Assembly: GCF_015159745.1 (NCBI RefSeq)
Contig: NZ_JADDOJ010000005.1
Coordinates: forward strand, 24,543-88,542
Length of the DNA stretch: 64,000 nucleotides
Direction of reading: 5' to 3'
Origin: Ramlibacter aquaticus
GTDB taxonomy: Bacteria > Pseudomonadota > Gammaproteobacteria > Burkholderiales > Burkholderiaceae_C
Below the pieces are notes generated by a model, which ran no database searches, was not told the origin of the DNA, and worked only from the letters and a program-made list of their open reading frames with translations. Below, piece by piece: positions 56,291 to 64,000 of this stretch (within the stretch, counting starts at the first letter, position 1; every line of letters starts with the position of its first letter). A program made the translations under genes and the position numbers.

Positions 56291-58342
56291 ATGCCGACGC
56301 AAGCGGACATCGCCACACTGCGGACGCTGGCCCTGGTCGGCCCGGCCACCGCGGGCAAGACCACGCTGGCCGAGGCCCTGCTGTGGAAGTCGGGGGCGAT
56401 CCCCACCCCCGGCAGCGTGGAGCGCGGCAGCACCGTCGCCGACGCCGACCCCCTGGAGAAACGAGCCCAGCGATCGCTGGGCTCTTCCATTCTGGGCCTG
56501 CACCACCGGGGCGTGCACATCCACCTCATCGACACGCCAGGGGCCGCGGACTTCCTGGGCCACTCGCTGCCGGCGCTGGAGGCCGTGGAGACCGCCGCCA
56601 TCGTGCTCAACGCGGGCACCGGCGTCGAGCCCATGGCGGTGCGCATGATGCAGTGGGCCGCGCAGCGCGAGCGCGACCGCATCATCGTGGTCAACCGCAT
56701 CGACGCCCCCGGCGTCGACCTCGCCGGCCTGGTGGCGGCGATCCAGTCCGCGTTCGGGCGCGAGTGCTTGCCCGTGAACCTGCCGGCCCAGGGTGGCACG
56801 CGGGTGCAGGACTGCTTCTTCGACCGCGGCCAGGACGCGCCCGCCACCGATTTCTCCAGCGTGGCCGCGGCGCACCGGGCCCTGGTGGAGCAGGTGGTCG
56901 AGGTCGATGCCGGCTTCGTCGAGCGCTACCTGAGCGACGGCGACGTGGACGCCACGGAACTGCACACCCCGCTGGAGCAGGCGCTGCGCGAAGGCCACCT
57001 GGTGCCGATATGCTTCGTCTGCGCACGCACGGGCGCGGGCGTGCCCGAGCTGCTGGACGTGATCACCCGCCTGCTGCCGGACCCGGGGGAAGCCAACCCG
57101 CCGGCCTTCCTTCGCGGCGAGGGCGAGGGTGCGAAGCCCATGCAGGCCGTGCCCGATCCGGCGCGCCACGTGCTGGCACACGTCTTCAAGATCACGCAGG
57201 ACCCCTACGTGGGCAAGATGGGCGTGATGCGCGTGCACCAGGGCACGGTGGTGCCCGGCACGCAGCTCTACGTGGGCGATGCGCGCCGGCCCTTCAAGGT
57301 GGCGCACCTCTATGCGCTGCAGGGGCGCGAGTTCCGCGAGATTCCGCGGGCCCTGCCGGGCGACCTCTGCGCGGTGGCCAAGGTGGAGGAGCTGCACTTC
57401 GACGCCGTGCTGCACGACGCGCCCGAGGACGACCACATCCACCTGCGCCCGCTGGAGTTCCCGGTGCCGGTGCATGGCCTGGCGATCGAGCCGAAGCGGC
57501 GCGGCGACGAGCAGCGCCTGCACGAGATCCTGCACAAGCTGGTGAGCGAGGACCCCTGCCTGCGGCTGGAGCACGTGGCCAGCACCAACGAGAGCGTGGT
57601 CTACGGCCTGGGCGAGCTGCACCTGCGCACGCTGCTGGACCGGCTGGTCGAGGTGCACAAGTGCGAGGTGGACACGCGGCCGCCCCGCATCGCCTACCGC
57701 GAGACCGTCACCGCCGCGGCCGAGGGCCACCACCGGCACAAGAAGCAGACCGGCGGGGCCGGCCAGTTCGGCGAGGTGTTCCTGCGCGTGGAGCCGCTGC
57801 CGCGCGGGGCCGGCTTCGAGTTCGTGGACCAGGTGCGCGGCGGGGCCATCCCCTACAACCTGATGCCGGCCGTCGAGAAGGGCGTGCGCCAGGCGCTGGA
57901 GGCCGGCGTGGTGGCGGGCTACCCACTCGTGGACCTGCGGGTGGTGGTGGTGGACGGCAAGCACCACCCGGTGGACAGCAAGGAGATCGCCTTCATCACC
58001 GCCGCGCGCAAGGCGGTGGCCGCGGCCGTGCAGGCCGCCCGGCCCAGCGTGCTGGAGCCCATCGTGAACGTGGAGATCGCCGCGCCCGAGCAGCACGTCG
58101 GCGACATCACGGGCGACCTGGCGACCCGGCGCGGGCAGGTGAGCGGCACGGCCGCCAGCGCGGCCGGCATGGCGGTGCTGGCCCAGGCCCCGCTGTCGGA
58201 GCTGGCCAGCTACCAGTCACGCCTGAACGCGCTGACGGGCGGGCAGGGCCGCTACACGCTGGCCTTCAGCCACTACGAGCCGGTGCCGCCCGCGGTGCAG
58301 GCGCAGCTCGCGGCCCGGTACAAGCCGCAGGGCGAGGCCTAG
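56291..58342 (+). CDS. Elongation factor G-like GTPase (divergent paralogue)
   Basis: This 683-residue protein has the five-domain plan of EF-G: G1 GPATAGKTT at 17-25, G3 DTPG at 81-84, then domains II-V (DPYVGKMGVMRVHQG, SEDPCLRLEHVASTNE, GELHLRTLLDRL). Key departures: the catalytic His of the usual DTPGH is Ala85, G4 NKxD is NRID at 135-138, and the switch I RGITI is replaced by RSLGSS near 61-66. It is thus probably an EF-G2/FusA2-type specialised factor and not the main translocase. A strong AGGAGG lies before ATG 56291. It overlaps the convergent proQ stop. Confidence 0.85.
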   Translation: MPTQADIATLRTLALVGPATAGKTTLAEALLWKSGAIPTPGSVERGSTVADADPLEKRAQRSLGSSILGLHHRGVHIHLIDTPGAADFLGHSLPALEAVETAAIVLNAGTGVEPMAVRMMQWAAQRERDRIIVVNRIDAPGVDLAGLVAAIQSAFGRECLPVNLPAQGGTRVQDCFFDRGQDAPATDFSSVAAAHRALVEQVVEVDAGFVERYLSDGDVDATELHTPLEQALREGHLVPICFVCARTGAGVPELLDVITRLLPDPGEANPPAFLRGEGEGAKPMQAVPDPARHVLAHVFKITQDPYVGKMGVMRVHQGTVVPGTQLYVGDARRPFKVAHLYALQGREFREIPRALPGDLCAVAKVEELHFDAVLHDAPEDDHIHLRPLEFPVPVHGLAIEPKRRGDEQRLHEILHKLVSEDPCLRLEHVASTNESVVYGLGELHLRTLLDRLVEVHKCEVDTRPPRIAYRETVTAAAEGHHRHKKQTGGAGQFGEVFLRVEPLPRGAGFEFVDQVRGGAIPYNLMPAVEKGVRQALEAGVVAGYPLVDLRVVVVDGKHHPVDSKEIAFITAARKAVAAAVQAARPSVLEPIVNVEIAAPEQHVGDITGDLATRRGQVSGTAASAAGMAVLAQAPLSELASYQSRLNALTGGQGRYTLAFSHYEPVPPAVQAQLAARYKPQGEA

Positions 58343-58941
58343 GCCGGCTGCAGCAACGCCCGCACCTCGGACAGCGGCAGGCCGTACATCTCGGCGAAGG
58401 CCTCGGGCGTGGCGCCGCTGGCCTCGAAGGCGCGCCGCATCGCCTCGCGCTTGGCCTGGGCCCCGGCCTGCGCCGCGAAGGCCTCCTGGATCAGCGCGAA
58501 GGCGACGTCGTCGCGCGGCTGCACGCGCTCCAGCCAGGCGTCGCGGTCCAGGCCGCTGGCGCTGATCGCGCGCGACAGGCGCTCGAGCACCCAGGGCTTG
58601 AGGTCCTGCTTGCTGCGGGCCTGGCGGCGGCGCCAGGTTTCCATGATGGCATGGAACACGTGCTCGGGCGCCACGTCCTCCACGGCCTGGCCGTCCAGGT
58701 CGTAGCGCTTCATCTGCGTGGCCACGGCCTCGAGGTAGCGCGTGGACCGGGCGTGGAAGCCCAGCGCGGCCTTGAGCTCGTCCTTGCTGAATTCGCCCGG
58801 ATGGCGCGCCATCAGGTCCTCGAAAGCGCCGAGCTTGAGCGGCAGGAAGCGCGCACCGAAAAGCTTGGGATGCAGCTGGAACAGCCGCTCCAGCACCTGG
58901 TGGGCGGAGCGCGCCGGGGCGGCGGTGGGGGTGTCGGTCAT
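58339..58941 (-). CDS. ProQ/FinO-family RNA chaperone
   Basis: ProQ proteins bind structured small RNAs and mRNA 3' ends. The 200-residue protein has the FinO core in residues 15-105 (FQLHPKLFGARFLPLKLGAF with the conserved P-L-K-L-G, then DLMARHPGEFSKDELKAALGF and STRYLEAVA). A helical C-terminal extension follows, rich in Arg and Ala (ETWRRRQARSKQD, then REAMRRAFEASG), in place of the E. coli Tudor-like domain. Its stop overlaps that of the EF-G-like gene. It is divergent from the FKBP gene. Confidence 0.9.
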   Translation of the reverse strand: MTDTPTAAPARSAHQVLERLFQLHPKLFGARFLPLKLGAFEDLMARHPGEFSKDELKAALGFHARSTRYLEAVATQMKRYDLDGQAVEDVAPEHVFHAIMETWRRRQARSKQDLKPWVLERLSRAISASGLDRDAWLERVQPRDDVAFALIQEAFAAQAGAQAKREAMRRAFEASGATPEAFAEMYGLPLSEVRALLQPA

Positions 58942-59009
58942 GGCGCGGGAGGGTAGCGGTTCAGCCAAAGCCTCCGACTGTACGCAATTTTCCCGGGCAG
59001 AATTGGCCC

Positions 59010-59486
59010 ATGAAGATCGAAAAAGACACGGTGGTCATGCTCCAGTACAGCGTGGCCGAGGCCAACGGCAAGCTCATCGAGCGCAGCAAGGATCCCATCG
59101 TCTACCTGCACGGCGGCTACGACAACACGCTGCCCAAGATCGAGCAGGCCCTGGACGGCAAGGAGAAGGGCTTCGAGGTGACGCTCAACCTGGCGCCCGA
59201 GGACGCCTTCGGCCAGCGCGACGAATCGCTGGTGCGCACCATCCTCAAGTCCGAGTTCCCGCCCGGCGTGAAGGTCGGCGGCCAACTCGAGGGCCGCACC
59301 GAGGGCGGCGAGCCGCACGTCTTCCACGTCATGAAGATCAAGGGCGACACCGTGCTGCTGGACGGCAACCACCCGCTGGCCGGCAGGCCGCTGCGCTTCC
59401 AGCTCAAGGTCATGGGCGTGCGCGCCGCCACGGCCGAGGAGATCGCGCACCGCCACGTGCACGGCGAGCACGGCCACCACCACTGA
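59010..59486 (+). CDS. SlyD-type FKBP peptidyl-prolyl isomerase
   Basis: SlyD speeds cis-trans proline isomerisation and acts as a chaperone. The 158-residue protein has the FKBP domain (VVMLQYSVAEANGKLIERSK, then the YLHGGYDNTLPKIEQAL active-site face) interrupted by an IF domain (NLAPEDAFGQRDESLV). The C-terminal tail HRHVHGEHGHHH is a metal-binding run, as in E. coli SlyD, suited to Ni2+. ATG 59010 is preferred. Confidence 0.92.
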   Translation: MKIEKDTVVMLQYSVAEANGKLIERSKDPIVYLHGGYDNTLPKIEQALDGKEKGFEVTLNLAPEDAFGQRDESLVRTILKSEFPPGVKVGGQLEGRTEGGEPHVFHVMKIKGDTVLLDGNHPLAGRPLRFQLKVMGVRAATAEEIAHRHVHGEHGHHH

Positions 59487-59508
59487 ACACCGACCGCAGG
59501 AGGCTGCC

Positions 59509-60528
59509 ATGAGCTCACCCGTGCTGCGCGTGCTGCCGCTCGGCTTCCCCTGGGAAACCGCCGACCCCTTCCTCTTTTGCGCCTACCACGACGACGCGTA
59601 CCCGCGCGGCGACGGCCGCATGGGGCCGCAGGCCTCGCTGGCCGGGCGCGACATCGGCCAGGACTTCAGCCGCAAGGACGGCTGGAGCATGTACCACGGC
59701 CAGCGCGTGCCGGGCTTTCCGGCCCACCCGCACCGCGGCTTCGAGACCGTCACCGTGGTGCGCAAGGGCCTGGCCGACCATGCGGATTCGCTGGGCGCGC
59801 GGGCGCGCTTCGGCGAGGGCGACGCGCAGTGGCTCACCGCCGGCGGCGGCATCGTCCATTCAGAGATGTTCCCGCTGCTGCGCGAGGACGCGGACAACCC
59901 GCTGGAGCTGTTCCAGGTCTGGCTGAACCTGCCGGCGCGCAACAAGATGGTGCCGGGCTACTTCACCATGTTCTGGGCCGGGCAGATCCCGCGGCGGGTG
60001 ACGCAGGACGAGGCCGGCCGCGAGACCGTGGTGCGCACCGTGGCGGGCGCGCTGGAGGGCGCTGGCGCGCCGCTGTCGCCGCCGCCGCACTCCTGGGCCG
60101 CCCAGCCCGGCAGCGACGTCGCGATCTGGACCATACGCATGGCGCCCGGCGCGCGCTGGACGCTGCCGGCCGCCCAGGCGGGAAGCCGGCGGCACCTGTA
60201 CGGCTTCAAGGGCGGCGAGGTCCGCACGGGCGGCCAGGCGGTGCAGCTGCCCGCCGCGGTCGAACTGCGCGCCGATGAGGCCGTGCTGCTGGAAAACGGC
60301 GAGGCCGAGAGCGAGTTCCTGATGCTGCAGGGCCGCCCCATCGGCGAGCCGGTGGCCCAGTACGGCCCCTTCGTCATGAACAGCCAGGCCGAGATCATGC
60401 AGGCCATCAACGACTACCGCCGCACCCAGTTCGGCGGCTGGCCCTGGGACGACGACGCGCCGGTGCATGGCGGGCAGCCCCAGCGCTTCGCGCGGCACCC
60501 GGACGGGCGCGAAGAAACGCCCGCCTGA
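59509..60528 (+). CDS. Pirin family protein
   Basis: This 339-residue protein has the bicupin pirin fold. The metal site in the first cupin is HPHRGFETVTVV with further ligands in TAGGGIVHSEMF (His/Glu). The second cupin (MAPGARWTLPAAQ, VELRADEAVLLENG) lacks the metal motif, as usual. Bacterial pirins may be quercetinases or regulators. It follows the FKBP gene by 22 bp and is likely in the same transcript. Confidence 0.9.
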   Translation: MSSPVLRVLPLGFPWETADPFLFCAYHDDAYPRGDGRMGPQASLAGRDIGQDFSRKDGWSMYHGQRVPGFPAHPHRGFETVTVVRKGLADHADSLGARARFGEGDAQWLTAGGGIVHSEMFPLLREDADNPLELFQVWLNLPARNKMVPGYFTMFWAGQIPRRVTQDEAGRETVVRTVAGALEGAGAPLSPPPHSWAAQPGSDVAIWTIRMAPGARWTLPAAQAGSRRHLYGFKGGEVRTGGQAVQLPAAVELRADEAVLLENGEAESEFLMLQGRPIGEPVAQYGPFVMNSQAEIMQAINDYRRTQFGGWPWDDDAPVHGGQPQRFARHPDGREETPA

Positions 60529-60581
60529 CAAGCGTGCCGCGGGTCGCCAGCTCGACGGGACGGGCCGCCCGCCACCCTCCA

Positions 60582-60679
60582 GGGCAGGGTTGGGGGCGGC
60601 CCACGCAGCGAAGTAAAGGAGGAGCCGCGCGCAGCGCGGCGGGGGACATGAGCGGAGTGGGCTGCCCCCAGCCCTGCCC
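60582..60679. repeat. REP-like inverted-repeat element
   Basis: Two 21-nt arms (60582-60602 and 60659-60679) are complementary except for two G-U-type mismatches. Inside lies a perfect 7-bp hairpin, GCCGCGC-gca-GCGCGGC (60624-60640). A shorter IR of 9 bp (60562-60570 and 60594-60602) shares one arm. The whole can fold as a large cruciform and looks like a dispersed repeat of Comamonadaceae; copy number cannot be judged here. Confidence 0.6.
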
Positions 60680-60711
60680 GGGCGAGCGCCGACCTCCACG
60701 GGCCAAAAGAA

Positions 60712-60732
60712 AAGCCCCGCGACGCGGGGCTT
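60712..60732 (-). terminator. Intrinsic terminator of the gap gene
   Basis: A perfect 9-bp stem (AAGCCCCGC with GCGGGGCTT) closes a 3-nt loop 24 bp past the gap stop. The minus strand continues with a U-rich run (TTTTCTTTT). Confidence 0.9.
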
Positions 60733-60755
60733 CGTATTTGCCGAGGCAGGCAGGG

Positions 60756-61841
<1,086 letters not shown>

Positions 61842-63869
61842 TCATTTCGCCAGCACCTTGCGCACGGTGTCGGCCACGTTCTCGGGCGTGAAGCCGAAGT
61901 GCTTGAACAGCACGTTGGCCGGCGCCGATTCGCCGTAGGTGTCGATGCCGACCACGGCCTTGCAGCCGTACTTCCACCAGCCGTCGGTCACGCCCATCTC
62001 CACGGCGATGCGCGGCAGGTCGGCGGGCAGCACGCCCAGCTGGTAGGCGCGGCTCTGGCGGTCGAAGGTGGTGGTGCTGGGCATGGAAACCACGCGCACC
62101 GGGATGCCGGCCGCCGCCAGCTGCTCCTGCGCCTTGAGCGCGAGCTGAACTTCCGAGCCGGTGGCGATGATCACCGCGCGCGCCGGCTTGGCCAGGCCCA
62201 CCTCGGAAGGCTCGGCCAGCACGTAGCCGCCCTTGCTGATGTCCTCCAGCCCGGCCTTGGGGGCGTAAGGCAGGTTCTGGCGCGAGAGCAGCAGCGCCGT
62301 GGGCCGTTCCATGTTCTGCAGCGCCACGGTCCAGGCGACCACGGTCTCGGCCGTGTCGGCCGGGCGCCAGACGTCCAGGTTGGGGATCAGGCGCAGCGAG
62401 GCCGCGTGCTCCACCGACTGGTGCGTAGGGCCGTCCTCGCCCAGGCCGATGGAGTCGTGCGTGAACACGTGGATCACGCGCTGCTTCATCAGCGCGGCCA
62501 TGCGGATGGCGTTGCGGCTGTAGTCGCTGAAGGTCAGGAAGGTGCCGCCGTAGGGGATGAAGCCGCGGTGCAGCGCCACGCCGTTCATGATCGCGGCCAT
62601 GCCGAACTCGCGCACGCCGTAGTTGATGTGGCGGCCGATCTTTCCTTCGGTCTTCACCACCTCGCCGGCGAGGTCCACGCGCAGCGGCAGCGTGGCCTTG
62701 GCGTTGGTGAGGTTGGAGCCGGTCAGGTCGGCCGAGCCGCCCAGCATCTCGGGCAGGGCGGCTGTGAAGGCCTCCAGCGCCAGCTGCGAGGCCTTCCGCG
62801 AGGCCACGGTCTCGGCCTTCACGTGGGCGGCCACGGCTGCGTCCACGGCCACCTGCGCGAAGTTGCGCGGCAGCTCGCCCTTCATGCGGCGCAGGAAGTC
62901 GGCGGCCAGCTCGGGGTGCGCCTTCTCGTAGGCGGCGAAGCGCTGGGTCCACTCGGCCTGGGCCCGGGCGCCCTGGGCCTTGGCGTCCCAGGCGGCGTAC
63001 ACCTCCTGCGGCACCACGAAGGGCTCGTGCGGCCAGCCAATGGCCTCGCGGGTGAGCTTGACCTCCTCCAGGCCCAGCGCCTCGCCGTGCGCCTTGGCGG
63101 TGTTCACGCGGTTGGGGCTGCCCTTGCCGATCTGCGTCTTGGCGACGATGAGCGTGGGCTTGTCGGCGCTGCGGCGGGCGCTGGCGATGGCCTTGTCCAT
63201 GGCGGCCACGTCGTGCCCGTCCACCGGGCCGATCACGTTCCAGCCGTAGGCACGGAAGCGGGCGGCGGTGTCGTCCACGAACCAGGGCGTGACCTGGCCG
63301 TCGATGGAGATGCCGTTGTCGTCGTAGATGGCGACCAGCTTGTTCAGCTTCCAGGCCGCGGCCAGGGCGCAGGCCTCGTGGCTGATGCCTTCCATCATGC
63401 AGCCGTCGCCCAGGAACACGTAGGTGTGGTGGTCGACGATGGCATGGCCTTCGCGGTTGAACTCGGCGGCCAGCAGCTTCTCGGCCAGCGCCATGCCCAC
63501 CGCATTGGTGATGCCCTGGCCCAGCGGGCCGGTCGTGGTCTCGATGCCGGGGGTGATGCCCACCTCGGGGTGGCCCGGGGTCTTGCTGTGCAGCTGGCGG
63601 AAGTTGCGCAGCTCGCCGATCGGCAGGTCGTAGCCGCTCAGGTGCAGCAGCGCATAGATCAGCATGGAGCCGTGGCCGTTGGACAGCACGAAGCGGTCGC
63701 GGTCGGCCCAATGCGGGTCGGCGGGGTTGTGCTTGAGGTGGCGGCCCCACAGGGCGACAGCGATGTCCGCCATGCCCATGGGTGCGCCCGGATGGCCGGA
63801 ATTCGCTTGTTGGACGGCATCCATGGCGAGCGCGCGGATCGCGTTCGCCATCAGGGTTTCATTGGCCAT
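61842..63869 (-). CDS. tkt: Transketolase
   Basis: Transketolase moves two-carbon units in the pentose phosphate pathway using thiamine diphosphate. The 675-residue protein has the ThDP/metal motif [21 protein letters not shown]-terminal substrate His (HPGAPMG), the pyrimidine-domain [10 protein letters not shown] and the substrate-binding [12 protein letters not shown]. It has the usual length. ATG 63869 (MANETLM) is preferred. It is upstream of gap on the same strand and divergent from the next gene. Confidence 0.97.
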   Translation of the reverse strand: MANETLMANAIRALAMDAVQQANSGHPGAPMGMADIAVALWGRHLKHNPADPHWADRDRFVLSNGHGSMLIYALLHLSGYDLPIGELRNFRQLHSKTPGHPEVGITPGIETTTGPLGQGITNAVGMALAEKLLAAEFNREGHAIVDHHTYVFLGDGCMMEGISHEACALAAAWKLNKLVAIYDDNGISIDGQVTPWFVDDTAARFRAYGWNVIGPVDGHDVAAMDKAIASARRSADKPTLIVAKTQIGKGSPNRVNTAKAHGEALGLEEVKLTREAIGWPHEPFVVPQEVYAAWDAKAQGARAQAEWTQRFAAYEKAHPELAADFLRRMKGELPRNFAQVAVDAAVAAHVKAETVASRKASQLALEAFTAALPEMLGGSADLTGSNLTNAKATLPLRVDLAGEVVKTEGKIGRHINYGVREFGMAAIMNGVALHRGFIPYGGTFLTFSDYSRNAIRMAALMKQRVIHVFTHDSIGLGEDGPTHQSVEHAASLRLIPNLDVWRPADTAETVVAWTVALQNMERPTALLLSRQNLPYAPKAGLEDISKGGYVLAEPSEVGLAKPARAVIIATGSEVQLALKAQEQLAAAGIPVRVVSMPSTTTFDRQSRAYQLGVLPADLPRIAVEMGVTDGWWKYGCKAVVGIDTYGESAPANVLFKHFGFTPENVADTVRKVLAK

Positions 63870-63979
63870 GAAGGGCGGCTCCGGGGAGGGTTCGGGGAAA
63901 CCCGGAATTTTACCTGCTGGGCTCGCCCACCCCGTCCGGGCACCGTGGGCCGGGGCCGCCTTCGTCTACAGTCTTGCCC

Positions 63980-64000
63980 ATGCAAGGCCCGCATTCCCGA
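63980..64000 (+). CDS. Start of a plus-strand gene cut by the window edge
   Basis: An ATG at 63980 opens MQGPHSR and runs off the window. A TACAGT hexamer at 63967-63972 could be its -10 element. Seven residues are too few to identify it. In related genomes a spermidine synthase gene is a frequent neighbour of tkt, but this is only recollection. Confidence 0.35.

Overview
The window is chromosomal DNA of a GC-rich (by eye about 70% GC) betaproteobacterium, most likely Burkholderiales, family Comamonadaceae (Ramlibacter/Variovorax-like). This rests on the gene set and order: yhdP divergent from glnE, the short type 2 argC, recA-recX, tctDE-like kinases, DUF3717 and YaeQ proteins. I saw no phage, insertion sequence, CRISPR array, rRNA or tRNA. 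Identifications come from reading motifs in translated frames; no database search was run.

Layout. (1) 1-8 kb: a minus-strand operon yhdP, nitrilase-family amidase, PAS histidine kinase, FixJ-type regulator. (2) 8-20 kb: core and housekeeping genes (glnE, rfaE2, a ferritin-like diiron protein, periplasmic glutathione peroxidase, GST, purB, yaeQ, zinc-ribbon proteins, TerC behind a yybP-ykoY manganese riboswitch, an M48 protease, moaC, a secreted alpha/beta hydrolase). (3) 20.5-30.4 kb: a surface-glycan locus with a PglL/Wzy-type O-ligase, GT4, GT9, an ABC exporter, a GT2 flippase-like transferase and a GT-C enzyme that is split in two. (4) 30.4-39.8 kb: two tandem type IV pilin genes, each with its own sigma-54 promoter, then a GAF-containing PilB/GspE-like ATPase, a metallo-beta-lactamase-fold cyclic-nucleotide phosphodiesterase candidate, an FHA protein, a PP2C phosphatase and a CHASE2-Ser/Thr kinase. 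(5) 40-46 kb: a second TerC, sucCD, argC, recX-recA with a LexA-like box. (6) 45.6-49 kb: MarR regulator, TctD/TctE-like two-component pair, GST. (7) 49-54 kb: SPOR protein, birA and a SET-domain methyltransferase, divergent across a 31-nt Z-DNA-prone tract from topB. TopB carries a histone-H1-like lysine tail and a C-terminal SWIB domain. (8) 54-64 kb: periplasmic branched-chain-type binding protein, PEBP, a divergent EF-G paralogue, ProQ, SlyD-like FKBP, pirin, gap and tkt.

The two most interesting systems are these. The pilus/phosphosignalling stretch (30.4-39.8 kb) places kinase, phosphatase, phosphopeptide reader, cyclic-nucleotide enzyme and GAF-ATPase next to sigma-54-controlled pilins and a pilin-glycosylation-type ligase. 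The SET/topB pair has a eukaryotic-looking chromatin vocabulary: a SET methyltransferase, a lysine-rich H1-like tail and a SWIB domain around one Z-DNA-prone promoter.
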